NCBI RefSeq assembly: GCF_004519405.1
Contig: NZ_SGWI01000002.1
Span: 704,133-768,132, forward strand
Direction: 5' to 3'
Length of the DNA stretch: 64,000 bases
Source: Pseudomonas sp. BCA17
GTDB lineage: Bacteria > Pseudomonadota > Gammaproteobacteria > Pseudomonadales > Pseudomonadaceae
The position numbers were made by a program, and so were the translations under genes. Every line of letters starts with the position of its first letter. The stretch's first letter is position 1. The notes under the pieces were generated by a model that was not told the origin of the DNA, did no database searches, and was given only the letters and a program-made list of their open reading frames with translations. Shown one piece after another: positions 17,538-26,101 of the stretch.

Positions 17538-18882
17538 ACGCTGTCAGCTCCGTCAGTTGCTCCAGGGTCGTCGTGATAGGTGATGGCTCTCGCAGGTCCT
17601 GGCGCAAAAAACCATCGACGGACTGACGGCTGTCCACGGCCATATCGGTCAAGGCATCACTGCCGGGCTGATACTCACCCAGCTTGAGCATCAGCTCGAT
17701 CTGCTGATACGCCGATAACAGACGCCGCAACGCGGTGCCGGCCCGGATATGTCCAGGCTCCGCCACATTGCTCAAAATCCTCGATAAGCTGGCCAGCACA
17801 TCCACCGCCGGATAATGACCACGCTCGGCCAGCTTGCGGGATAACACGATGTGACCGTCGAGCAGTGAGCGAACCTCATCCGCCACCGGGTCGCTCATCG
17901 AGTCCTGCTCGATCAGCACCGTGTAAATGGCGGTGATGACACCGTCCCGGGTCAGCCCGGCACGCTCCACCAACCGCGGCAGCAAGCTATACACCGACGG
18001 CGGCAAGCCACCACGCCCCAGGGGTTCGCCGGCCGCCAGGCCGATCTCGCGCTGGGCTCTGGCGAACCGGGTCAGGGAGTCGATCAGTAACAACACCCGC
18101 TGGCCTTTACGTCGAAACCCTTCGGCCAGTGCGGTTGCAGTGAAGGCGGCGCGGGCGCGCTCCATGCTGGAACGGTCGGAGGTGGCACAGACCAATACGG
18201 CCTTGGCGCGCAGTGCGTCGTCCAGCTCATGATCGAGAAACTCACGCAGTTCGCGACCTCGCTCGCCAATCAGGCCGAACACAATCACATCGCAGTCCAC
18301 GTTACGGGCGATCTCCGCCAACAAGGTGGTCTTGCCACAACCGGCACCCGCAAACAGTCCTACGCGCTGGCCCTCCCCCAGGGTCAACAGGCCATCGATC
18401 GAACGCACCCCCGTGGCAAGCGCCCGATTGATCCTCGGCCGCTCAGTCGGCAACGGTGCTTCGCACAACACCGTGCTGGCATCGAGCATGTCGCTTGCGA
18501 CAAAGGCACTGGGACCGTCACCCGCAATAGGTCGACCAAATCCATCCAGCACCTGCCCCAGCAGCGCCTCGCTGACTTGCACCCGGTGCGGCACACCCAG
18601 GCGCTCGACACTGGCACCTACACGCACACCCTCCAGGTTGCCCAGGGCGCTGAGCACAGCGTCCTGCTGATCGAACCCGATGATTTCGGCCAGCATGCAA
18701 TCACCCGGTTTTTTCTCCACCTGGCACAAGTCGCCAATACGTGCGTCGGGCAACCGGCATTGCAGCAGCATGCCGTTTACACGCTGTATCCGACCGCGCA
18801 TCGAAACGGGCGCAAAGCGGGTCAATGCTTGTGACTGGCTCAACCGCCATGATTCCAGGCGCGCCTGTATCGAGTCGTTCAC
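17524..18882 (-). CDS. hrcN: Type III secretion ATPase HrcN (SctN)
   Basis: A 452-residue FliI/YscN-family ATPase. The P-loop is GAGCGKT at residues 179-185, the Walker B region is VLLLIDSLTRFARAQREIGL, and the C-terminal substrate-binding end is present. It forms a hexamer at the export gate, strips chaperones and helps unfold substrates. Sequence is close to full consensus. It overlaps hrpQ by four bases. Confidence 0.97.
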   Translation of the reverse strand: MNDSIQARLESWRLSQSQALTRFAPVSMRGRIQRVNGMLLQCRLPDARIGDLCQVEKKPGDCMLAEIIGFDQQDAVLSALGNLEGVRVGASVERLGVPHRVQVSEALLGQVLDGFGRPIAGDGPSAFVASDMLDASTVLCEAPLPTERPRINRALATGVRSIDGLLTLGEGQRVGLFAGAGCGKTTLLAEIARNVDCDVIVFGLIGERGRELREFLDHELDDALRAKAVLVCATSDRSSMERARAAFTATALAEGFRRKGQRVLLLIDSLTRFARAQREIGLAAGEPLGRGGLPPSVYSLLPRLVERAGLTRDGVITAIYTVLIEQDSMSDPVADEVRSLLDGHIVLSRKLAERGHYPAVDVLASLSRILSNVAEPGHIRAGTALRRLLSAYQQIELMLKLGEYQPGSDALTDMAVDSRQSVDGFLRQDLREPSPITTTLEQLTELTAYVPF

Positions 18883-19781
18883 CAGCGCACCTCATAACGT
18901 TGCGTACCGTCAAAAATCACTTTGTGGTTATCGATCAACACCAGCCGCAAGCCATCCAATTCGTCGCCCACGAACAACCGGAGTCCGTCCTCCAGCACGA
19001 CGTGGCCGCTGGCGCCCCCCACGATCTGGAGGATCTTGAATGGGAGCGTGTTGTCGCGTACCTGCACGCGGCTGATCACTGGCACGGCGGTGTCGAACTG
19101 CTCGGCGAAACGGCTGAGCATGCGTGCGACCAGCTCGACGTCTTCCTGGGAAACATCACCGTTGAGGACAATCTGGCCATTGATCACTTGCAAGCTGACC
19201 CGCTGGGCCAACTCGCGCTCGCTGAGCATCTTCAACAACTGCTGTCGCGCCTCGAAGGGTGAACCCAACTCCTGTTTTTGCTCAACGGGCGGCATCAGCG
19301 ACGCTTGTGCCCCGCGCCCCGCTGTCGAGACGATACCGATTGCAACGATGACCACGGCGCACAGCAACACCAGGCTGATCAAACGCTTCTGTTGCGACGT
19401 AGAGATCGAAGACAGCAACAGCCGCCTGGCGGGCTCGGGTATCGGCGCCACCTGCGCTGGCCTGTCAACCGGCGCCTGCGGCCAAGGCTGATCGGCAGGC
19501 GCCACACACAAGCGAACGGCACCGATCACAAAAGGCGTGTTGAGGGCCAGGTTGCCGATCTGCGCCAGCACTTGCCCATCGCTGTCTTGCAATAGCCCCG
19601 CTTCGGCCTGGACCGACCAATGCCCGTCGATCAACTGCAAGCGTGCGTGGTGCTCGGTGATACCCGGGTCCCTTAACAACAGGTCGGCGTCCGCGTGGGC
19701 GCCAAGGCTCCATTGCTCGCCAAACAACGGCAGAGCGGCGCCTTTTTGCAGACCCTCCAGCACCCGCAGCTCGAACATCAT
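18879..19781 (-). CDS. hrpQ: Type III secretion inner membrane ring protein HrpQ (SctD)
   Basis: A 300-residue protein with an N-terminal FHA-like cytosolic domain (about 1-95, GEQWSLGAHADADLLLRDPG), one membrane helix at about 133-153 (LISLVLLCAVVIVAIGIVST) and periplasmic BON/ring-building domains. This is the SctD/YscD layout; it forms the outer part of the inner membrane ring and contacts HrcJ and the sorting platform. It lies between hrcV and hrcN as in P. syringae. Confidence 0.9.
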   Translation of the reverse strand: MMFELRVLEGLQKGAALPLFGEQWSLGAHADADLLLRDPGITEHHARLQLIDGHWSVQAEAGLLQDSDGQVLAQIGNLALNTPFVIGAVRLCVAPADQPWPQAPVDRPAQVAPIPEPARRLLLSSISTSQQKRLISLVLLCAVVIVAIGIVSTAGRGAQASLMPPVEQKQELGSPFEARQQLLKMLSERELAQRVSLQVINGQIVLNGDVSQEDVELVARMLSRFAEQFDTAVPVISRVQVRDNTLPFKILQIVGGASGHVVLEDGLRLFVGDELDGLRLVLIDNHKVIFDGTQRYEVRW

Positions 19782-19812
19782 CGCACCTGTCGCGTCAGCA
19801 TTAACGGCGGGG

Positions 19813-21906
19813 TCATGCCAACGCCCCGCGCATCAATTCGTCCTGGCCCAGATCAAAACGCCCCAGCACCTTGACCTTGGAGGTACTCCCCAACTCGGCA
19901 AAAGACAGCACCGGCACATGGCTGAATTCGTCCAGCAGCAAGGTGCGCAAGGGGCTGCGTAGATCCTGTGCCACCAGCATCACGCTCTTGCTCTTAGGAC
20001 GCGCCACAAATGCCTGGTTGAGCAGGTTGATCAGGGCCGCACTGCTCTCGTTGTCGAGGGCAAAGAACACTCCGCTCTGGGTTTGGCGCAGCGCTTCGCG
20101 CAGGATGTTTTCAGTGTGGGGCGACAGCAGCCAGGCATGCAGGCCATCGGGCTCGCTGTACTGATGGTAGATCTGCGCCTTGAGCGCAATGCGTGCGTAA
20201 TCGGCCAAGGCATCCGGCTCGCGTTCGTGCTGGCCGTACTCGATCAATGACTCGACGATCAAACGCACCGCACGCAACGGCACGCCTTCGCCGGCCAAGC
20301 GCTGCAACACCGACGAAAACCGCGAAAGCGGCATGATACGTTGCAGTTCCTGCACCAGTTCCGGCTGGTTGTGCTCCAGCCAACTGAGGATCGCCTTGCT
20401 TTCCTGGATACCCAGGAACCGTGGCCCGCTCAGCATCATCGCTCGCGTCATACGCTCGATGATCAGGCTCTGGGCACTGAAACGCTCGACCAGGGGATCG
20501 TCCAGCAAGGGATCATCGGGAGCGAGCCACAACCAGTCCTGTTCATCGCGCTCGGGAAGCCCTCTTTCGCCTCGCTCCAACGGAGGTGTCAGCGACGCGT
20601 ATTCGACTGCTATCCGATCGCTCAGGGTCGCCGCCATCACCGGCACCTCATGCACGCAAAAGCGCATCTCGTCGGGCGCCAGCAAGTCATCGAATTCGGC
20701 TTCAAACGGCGGCAGCGTCAAACCGATACTCGTGACCAGTGCATTTCGGGCCTGGCGGATTTTATGAACGATATCGATGACCTGCGGCGTTGCGTACAAC
20801 GTCGGGTGGAACTGCAACAGATACGGGCGCGACGGATCAAAGCCGCGCAGGTCTTCGTCGCCGTTCTCCTCGGGGCGCACCACCTTTTCAGCCTGAGCCG
20901 GCGGGGCAGCCTCGCGCTGTCGCTGACGCGCCAGGTAGTAGCCCAGGCTGCCGGTCATCAGCGAGATCAGAATAAACACCACCGTGGGCATGCCAGGGAG
21001 CGCGGCGAAAGCAAGCATGCCCACCGAGGCGATCATCCAGCTCTTGGGCTCACTGGTCATCTGCCGGGCAATTTCGGCGCCCATGTTATTCGCGCCCTTG
21101 CGTCCATCCGGTGCCACACGGGTAATGATCATGCCGGCGGTCAGGGAGATCAGCAGCGCGGGAATCTGTGCGATCAGGCCATCGCCAATGGTCAGCACCG
21201 AATACAACGCCATCGACTCACCCGCACTCATCCCATGCTGGAATATCCCGGTGGAGAAACCACCCAGCAGGTTGATGAGCACGATGATCAACCCGGCAAT
21301 AGCGTCGCCTTTGACGAATTTCATGGCGCCGTCCATGGCCCCGAACAGCTGGCTTTCACGGGACAACTGCTCGCGTTTATCCCGCGCCTGCCCTCCGTCG
21401 ATCAGCCCCGCGCGCAAATCACTGTCGATCGACATCTGCTTGCCCGGCATCGCATCCAGGCTGAAGCGGGCAGCGACTTCAGCGACCCGTTCGGAGCCCT
21501 TGGTAATCACCAGGAAGTTGACGAGAGTGAGGATCAGGAAAATCACCAGGCCAACCGCCAGGTTACCGCCCACCACAAAATTCCCGAAGGCTTCGACAAT
21601 GTCACCCGCATCCTGCTCCAGCAGGATCAAACGCGTGGTGGCGATCGACAGTGCCAGGCGAAACATAGTGGTCAGCAGCAAAATCGATGGGAACGATGAG
21701 AACGCCAACGGCCCAGGCAGGTACAGCGCCAGCACGATCAGCAGACAGGAAATACAGATATTGAGTGCAATCAGGATATCCACCAACCAGGTGGGCAACG
21801 GCACGATAAAGATAAACACGATGGCCATGACCACCACCGCGCCTAACACCTCAGCACGCTGCGCCACCTTGAGCAGCACAGCGTTGATGGAGGCCAGCAC
21901 CGTCAC
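19813..21906 (-). CDS. hrcV: Type III secretion export gate protein HrcV (SctV)
   Basis: A 697-residue FHIPEP-family protein with about eight N-terminal membrane helices and a large cytosolic domain (from about residue 350) that forms the nonameric export ring. The family signature RFSLDAMPGKQMSIDSDLRA is intact. It overlaps hrpJ by four bases and is followed by a 31-base gap before hrpQ. Confidence 0.97.
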   Translation of the reverse strand: MTVLASINAVLLKVAQRAEVLGAVVVMAIVFIFIVPLPTWLVDILIALNICISCLLIVLALYLPGPLAFSSFPSILLLTTMFRLALSIATTRLILLEQDAGDIVEAFGNFVVGGNLAVGLVIFLILTLVNFLVITKGSERVAEVAARFSLDAMPGKQMSIDSDLRAGLIDGGQARDKREQLSRESQLFGAMDGAMKFVKGDAIAGLIIVLINLLGGFSTGIFQHGMSAGESMALYSVLTIGDGLIAQIPALLISLTAGMIITRVAPDGRKGANNMGAEIARQMTSEPKSWMIASVGMLAFAALPGMPTVVFILISLMTGSLGYYLARQRQREAAPPAQAEKVVRPEENGDEDLRGFDPSRPYLLQFHPTLYATPQVIDIVHKIRQARNALVTSIGLTLPPFEAEFDDLLAPDEMRFCVHEVPVMAATLSDRIAVEYASLTPPLERGERGLPERDEQDWLWLAPDDPLLDDPLVERFSAQSLIIERMTRAMMLSGPRFLGIQESKAILSWLEHNQPELVQELQRIMPLSRFSSVLQRLAGEGVPLRAVRLIVESLIEYGQHEREPDALADYARIALKAQIYHQYSEPDGLHAWLLSPHTENILREALRQTQSGVFFALDNESSAALINLLNQAFVARPKSKSVMLVAQDLRSPLRTLLLDEFSHVPVLSFAELGSTSKVKVLGRFDLGQDELMRGALA

Positions 21907-22967
21907 TGCTGGCTCCTCGACTCGCTCTCGAAGTGCGAATGACCGCGCTCGGCACGGGTGAATTCGTCCATCACCAGCAAGATGTTGTGCAGAGCCTCTT
22001 GACGCCCGCGGCCGTCACGCCACAAGGCCAGGGGCAAACGCTGCATCACCGGGTACAAGCCATTGAGAGACACCAACTGGGCAGCCGGTAGCGCGCCACC
22101 AAAATCGCAGGCCAGCCGCTGGACTTCTGCCGATTCGATACCAGTGCCGGCGTAGCCCAACAGCCGTTGCAGCAGGCTCACCGCATCCAGCCCGGTATCC
22201 AGGCGCCGGATCAACGCCTGGCAATTGGATAACGCCCCGCCCAGCTGGCTACAGCTCTGCAGACCCAGTAGCAAGGTGCGCAGTTGCGCCGTGGGGACCG
22301 AGGGCGTGTGTGCGGCGATATCGTCGGCCAAGGCCCGGCGCATCAGGTTGAGCCCGGCGCCAAACTGCTCGCCACCGTACACCCCGAGCAGCGATTGCAT
22401 CATCAACACCAAGGATTGGCGCATGACCACACTGGCGTAATACAACGCACGCACCGCCTGGCGTTCCTGCGGGTCATCGCTGGCGTGCTGCAGGGTCAGT
22501 GCGATATTCAGCCCGGCCTGGATTTCCCGCTTGAAGCGGATTTCCAGCTTCGCGATTGCATCTCGCGCCAGGGCGGCCTCGACCTTGCGCGCTTCGGCTT
22601 GCGCCTCGGCCGCCACGCGCTGGAGAACCACAAACGTGCGTGCCGGATCACGACCGGTCAGCTCAAGCAATGTGTCGATACCCGACTGCTGCAACAGTTG
22701 CATCCGCACGTGACGAGCGACGGTTGCCAATGTCGCCTGGCCAGGATGACCCAGCTGTTCATAGAGCTGAGTGATCTGCTCGATCGGTGCGACCTGCCGT
22801 CCAATCGACCGACGGCCCAGGGCGATGCCATTGAGCGCCACTTCCTCGCTGAATATCTGGGCAATGTCGTCGATACCCGCTGCACCGGCCTGCGTTTGAG
22901 CGGCGCTGATGCGGGGTTGATCCGTGGTCGGGATCGCTTGCACATCGTTGAAGGGTTCGACTTTCAT
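21903..22967 (-). CDS. hrpJ: Type III secretion gatekeeper HrpJ (SctW)
   Basis: A 354-residue protein of the YopN/InvE/HrpJ family: the N-terminal domain (AQIFSEEVALNGIALGRRSI) and helical repeats typical of SctW. It controls the order of substrate export. The frame stays open upstream to 23018, but that would place the start inside the hrp box at 22998-23026; ATG 22967 (MKVEPFNDVQAIP) is therefore the real start. No strong ribosome binding site is seen. It is the first gene of the eleven-gene operon running to hrcU. Confidence 0.88.
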   Translation of the reverse strand: MKVEPFNDVQAIPTTDQPRISAAQTQAGAAGIDDIAQIFSEEVALNGIALGRRSIGRQVAPIEQITQLYEQLGHPGQATLATVARHVRMQLLQQSGIDTLLELTGRDPARTFVVLQRVAAEAQAEARKVEAALARDAIAKLEIRFKREIQAGLNIALTLQHASDDPQERQAVRALYYASVVMRQSLVLMMQSLLGVYGGEQFGAGLNLMRRALADDIAAHTPSVPTAQLRTLLLGLQSCSQLGGALSNCQALIRRLDTGLDAVSLLQRLLGYAGTGIESAEVQRLACDFGGALPAAQLVSLNGLYPVMQRLPLALWRDGRGRQEALHNILLVMDEFTRAERGHSHFESESRSQQ

Positions 22968-22997
22968 GGGCGGGCCAGGACAGGAAGTTTGTGTCCC

Positions 22998-23026
22998 TAT
23001 GTGGCAAGCGCTCGCCATACAGTTCC
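22998..23026 (-). promoter_or_regulatory. hrp box of the hrpJ operon
   Basis: On the minus strand GGAACT (23026-23021), 16 bases, CCACATA (23004-22998). One base differs from the GGAACC consensus. It lies 31 bases before ATG 22967 and would serve the whole hrpJ-hrcU operon. Confidence 0.88.
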
Positions 23027-23162
23027 ATCGAAATCACCCCTGCGGCATTTTTGAAAAGACCCGCACAACGGCGTCCGGTCTTTTTGCAAGCAACTGCACA
23101 AGACCCGGTGGGAATAAATATATTTTTATTTAAAAATCAATGAATTAAGTAATTTTTTCCTT

Positions 23163-23178
23163 TGGCACAGCCAGTGCA
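23163..23178 (+). promoter_or_regulatory. Sigma54 (-24/-12) promoter of hrpL
   Basis: TGGCACAGCCAGTGCA has the invariant GG at 23164-23165 and GC at 23176-23177 with exactly 10 bases between, and the flanks TGGCAC and TGCA fit the -24/-12 consensus. It lies 54 bases before hrpL ATG. The activator would be the hrpS-like protein encoded at 5731-6645. Confidence 0.9.
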
Positions 23179-23231
23179 AAAGGGGTTCACGTCGAAACCA
23201 CTTCGACCGTGTCCACCCTGAGGAAAAAATC

Positions 23232-23783
23232 ATGGATATCCCTATTGGTGCCCTCGCTCACCTTGTTGGCAGCTCGCCGCAATTCATGCTCCACCTGACG
23301 GACGACCAGCAAAAAAAACTTCGGCGCTTCATTCATAAACGCGTGCTCAACCCGGAAGATGCGGACGATCTTCTGCAACTCACCTACCTGGAAGCCTGGC
23401 GCAATCGGGAGCGCTACAGCGGCCAGGCGACACTCAGCACCTGGATGTGTGGAATCGCGCAAAACCTGATTCGCAACCACTTCAGGCGCCTGTATGCCAA
23501 ACCGGTACATTGCGAATTCGACGAGGCGCTGTGGCATGGCCAGGAAGACAGCCGCAACCTGGACTGGGAGTTCGAGATCAATCGCCGACTGGAGAAAACC
23601 CTCATAGCCATAAAGGGCCTGCCGCAGGAAATGCGCAAAACCCTATATGCCTCACTGGAGACCGATGGCAGCTATCAGGACACCGCCGACGCGCTGGACA
23701 TCCCCATCGGCACTGTTCGCTCGCGCTTGTCGCGGGCACGTGAACAACTCAAGCGCGTTACCCATACGCCATTGCGACCTTAA
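23232..23783 (+). CDS. hrpL: ECF sigma factor HrpL
   Basis: A 183-residue sigma70-family ECF factor. Region 2 runs DADDLLQLTYLEAWRNRERY to GIAQNLIRNHFRR and region 4 is the helix-turn-helix DTADALDIPIGTVRSRLSRA. HrpL reads the hrp boxes found at 6703, 9443 and 22998, so it is the master switch of the secretion cluster. It lies divergently from hrpJ with its own sigma54 promoter. An AGGAAAAAATC ribosome binding site precedes ATG 23232. Confidence 0.95.
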   Translation: MDIPIGALAHLVGSSPQFMLHLTDDQQKKLRRFIHKRVLNPEDADDLLQLTYLEAWRNRERYSGQATLSTWMCGIAQNLIRNHFRRLYAKPVHCEFDEALWHGQEDSRNLDWEFEINRRLEKTLIAIKGLPQEMRKTLYASLETDGSYQDTADALDIPIGTVRSRLSRAREQLKRVTHTPLRP

Positions 23784-24099
23784 GCCAGGCTAGCTGGCAA
23801 TTGTTGGGCGACAGGGATATCAGCCCAACTCGATCAAGCCTTTTCATGTGCGACGGCAAGAACGCCCGCCCCCCAGGCAATGACGAGAACGCGGGCAGCC
23901 TGTACACGCATCCCCTGTTGCGAGATTTCCCAGGCGCCCGGCCCTGGTCGTGCTCATCCCGCCAAAACCGCGCATCAGCCTGCCCTCTCATATTCGGTCT
24001 TCACCGATATAAGCCCGCCGGCCAACCCACCACTCGTCGCCGTTTAGCCTATTTTTCGTTAAACAGTTGAAAGCGTAGAAAAAATCTCAATAAAAATGC
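23784..24099. other. Right edge of the hrp/hrc island, no gene seen
   Basis: About 316 bases between hrpL and the tRNA-Met promoter. Short open frames on both strands (for example 23801-24070) lack ribosome binding sites and recognisable proteins. No terminator, repeat or integrase remnant is visible. The junction between island and conserved backbone should lie in here. Confidence 0.6.
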
Positions 24100-24128
24100 T
24101 TGACGCATTCCCGTTCTGCGCGAATAAT
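24100..24128 (+). promoter_or_regulatory. Sigma70 promoter of tRNA-Met
   Basis: TTGACG (24100-24105), a 17-base spacer, AATAAT (24123-24128), 11 bases before the first tRNA base. A GC-rich segment (GCGCGCC) between -10 and the start resembles a stringent discriminator. Confidence 0.8.
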
Positions 24129-24139
24129 GCGCGCCACTT

Positions 24140-24216
24140 GGCTACATAGCTCAGTTGGTTAGAGCATAGCATTCATAATGCTGGGGTCCGGGGTTCAAGT
24201 CCCTGTGTAGCCACCA
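24140..24216 (+). tRNA. tRNA-Met (anticodon CAT)
   Basis: A 77-base cloverleaf with acceptor GGCTACA (24140-24146) against TGTAGCC (24206-24212) and encoded CCA at 24214-24216. The anticodon loop TTCATAA gives CAT. The fully paired acceptor end (G1-C72) marks it as the elongator type, not initiator; a lysidine-modified tRNA-Ile reading AUA cannot be excluded by eye. Confidence 0.9.
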
Positions 24217-24222
24217 AGTACT

Positions 24223-24257
24223 AAAAACGGCTTACCGAAAGGTAGGCCGTTTTTTTA
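24223..24257 (+). terminator. Rho-independent terminator after tRNA-Met
   Basis: AAAAACGGCTTACC (24223-24236), loop GAAA, GGTAGGCCGTTTTT with one G-T pair, then further T. The tetraloop and T-run are typical. Confidence 0.92.
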
Positions 24258-24338
24258 TGCCTGTCGAAAAGTACTGAGGCATACTCGCTGCGGTCCAGAG
24301 CCCACACCCTAGCCTTGAGCGCAGCCGGTAGCCCATTC

Positions 24339-25172
24339 ATGAGCCTCAACGTATTCGTCATCATCCTCCTGGGTGCGGCACTTCACGCCACCTGGAATGC
24401 CGTCGTCAAAGGTGGCGCCGACAAGCTCTTGACCACCTGCATGATCGCCTCAGTCGCCTCGCTGATCGCGTTGACGGCCGTCCCGTTCCTGGAGCCTCCG
24501 GCGAGAGACAGCTGGCTGTTCATAGGCGCATCAGTGATTTTCCAAGTGCTGTATTTCGCCCTGGTCGCCTCGACCTACCGCCTGGCCGACATGAGCCAGA
24601 CCTACCCGATCATGCGCGGTACCGCGCCACTGCTGGTGGCGACGGTGAGCGTGCTGGTGTTGTCCGAGTCGTTGTCGGCATTTGCCTGGCTCGGAATCGC
24701 CGTCATCTCCCTCGGCATCCTGAGCATGGCCACCGTCCCTTCGGCAGGTCAGAGAAAGGGCATGGTCCTGGCCTTGATCAATGCCGGCGTGATCGCGGGC
24801 TACACCCTGATCGATGGGGTTGGCGTGCGCAAATCCGGCGCGCCGGCGGCGTACACCCTGTGGATATTCCTGCTGACCGGCATTCCGCTTTTCGCATGGG
24901 CCCTGGCCACACGACGCGGCGTATTTCGTGACTACGTCAAGCGCCACTGGCACCTTGGCGTGGTGGGCGGCTTCGGCACGGTCGCATCCTATGGCCTGGC
25001 CCTGTGGGCGATGACTGCCGCACCGATCGCGACAGTGTCGGCACTCCGGGAAACCTCCATCCTGTTCGGCGTGGTGATCTGCGCATGGGTACTCAAAGAG
25101 CATGTGACGCGGGCGCGCATCCTCGCCGCCTGCATCATTGCCGCCGGGGCGATGGTATTGCGCTTGGGCTGA
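24339..25172 (+). CDS. EamA-family (DMT superfamily) transporter
   Basis: From ATG 24339 the protein has 277 residues and ten hydrophobic helices in two EamA repeats, the usual drug/metabolite exporter layout (GAALHATWNAVVKGGADK at the first helix; LRETSILFGVVICAWVLKE in the second repeat). A TTG at 24315 could add eight residues. Substrate unknown; family members export amino acids, nucleosides or amines, or import small metabolites. It stands alone behind tRNA-Met. Confidence 0.85.
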   Translation: MSLNVFVIILLGAALHATWNAVVKGGADKLLTTCMIASVASLIALTAVPFLEPPARDSWLFIGASVIFQVLYFALVASTYRLADMSQTYPIMRGTAPLLVATVSVLVLSESLSAFAWLGIAVISLGILSMATVPSAGQRKGMVLALINAGVIAGYTLIDGVGVRKSGAPAAYTLWIFLLTGIPLFAWALATRRGVFRDYVKRHWHLGVVGGFGTVASYGLALWAMTAAPIATVSALRETSILFGVVICAWVLKEHVTRARILAACIIAAGAMVLRLG

Positions 25173-25268
25173 GCGTAGCTCATGCGCTCAAAAAAACTCC
25201 GTATCTGTATTTTGACGCTCTCCGGGCCCACTGTTAGTGTCCTGCCTCCCCTGCACGGAGTGGTCACG

Positions 25269-26048
25269 ATGAAATTGGATATCTACCAGGTCGACGCTTT
25301 CAGCCAACAACCCTTCGGCGGCAACGCGGCGGCGGTCTGCCCGCTGACGGAATGGCTGACCGATGAGCAATTGCACAATATCGCCGCCGAGAACAACCTC
25401 TCGGAAACCGCATTCTTCGTGCCCCGCGACGGGTTTTATGAATTGCGCTGGCTTACTCCGGAAGTCGAAGTGGACCTGTGCGGACACGCCACGCTGGCGG
25501 CGGCGTGGGTGTTGATTCACCAGTTGGCGGGTGCACCTGATGTGTTGCGCTTTGCCACCCGCAGCGGCGAGTTGCGCGTGACGCGCAATGGCGACGAACT
25601 GGCGATGGACTTCCCTGCCAAGCAACCCGAGCGCTGTGAGCCGCCGGCCGGAATGTTGGACGCATTGGGGATTGAGCACGCCGAGGTGTATGGCACTGAT
25701 GACTACATCGTGCTGGTGGACGACGAAACCCAGGTCGCCGCGCTGACGCCAGACTTCGCCCGCCTCAAGGGCCTGCCCAGACGCGGCATTGCAGTAACGG
25801 CCAAAAGCACGCGGTTTGATTTCATTTCCCGCTGGTTCGGCCCGAACGTCGGTATCAATGAAGACCCTGTCACCGGCTCTGCGCACTCCTCGCTGACGCC
25901 GTTTTGGGCCGAGCGCCTGGGCAAGTCGCAATTGACCGCCGAACAGGGAGGCAAGCGCCGTGGGCAACTGCGTTGCGAACTCAAGGGCGACCGCGTGATT
26001 ATCGCCGGGTACGCGGCGCTCTATCTGAAAGGTACGATTTTCCTGTAA
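25269..26048 (+). CDS. PhzF-family isomerase-like protein
   Basis: ATG 25269 gives 259 residues with the PhzF fold signatures: QVDAFSQQPFGGNAAAV at the N-terminus, AAENNLSETAFF with the catalytic glutamate, DLCGHATLAAAWVL and NEDPVTGSAHSSLTPFWAER. Such proteins are dimeric isomerases/epimerase-like enzymes; only some make phenazines, and no other phz gene is near. The frame is open upstream to 25182 but lacks family residues there. Confidence 0.9.
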   Translation: MKLDIYQVDAFSQQPFGGNAAAVCPLTEWLTDEQLHNIAAENNLSETAFFVPRDGFYELRWLTPEVEVDLCGHATLAAAWVLIHQLAGAPDVLRFATRSGELRVTRNGDELAMDFPAKQPERCEPPAGMLDALGIEHAEVYGTDDYIVLVDDETQVAALTPDFARLKGLPRRGIAVTAKSTRFDFISRWFGPNVGINEDPVTGSAHSSLTPFWAERLGKSQLTAEQGGKRRGQLRCELKGDRVIIAGYAALYLKGTIFL

Positions 26049-26101
26049 AAGCATTCACCCAAGGACAACAGATCATTCTCACAATGAACGGAGTTCAGCG
26101 C

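Noticed and set aside
20341..21699. 452-codon frame on the plus strand inside hrcV
   Set aside because: It is the GC-rich antisense shadow of hrcV, which has full FHIPEP-family sequence.
23801..24070. 89-codon open frame between hrpL and tRNA-Met
   Set aside because: No ribosome binding site and no family-like residues; an overlapping frame on the other strand is equally likely, so it is chance.
24140..24216. tRNA-Met as integration site for a phage-like element
   Set aside because: No integrase gene and no duplicate of the tRNA 3' end was seen on either side of the island.
25269..26048. Phenazine biosynthesis locus suggested by the PhzF-like gene
   Set aside because: No other phz gene is near; PhzF-like isomerases are common outside phenazine pathways.
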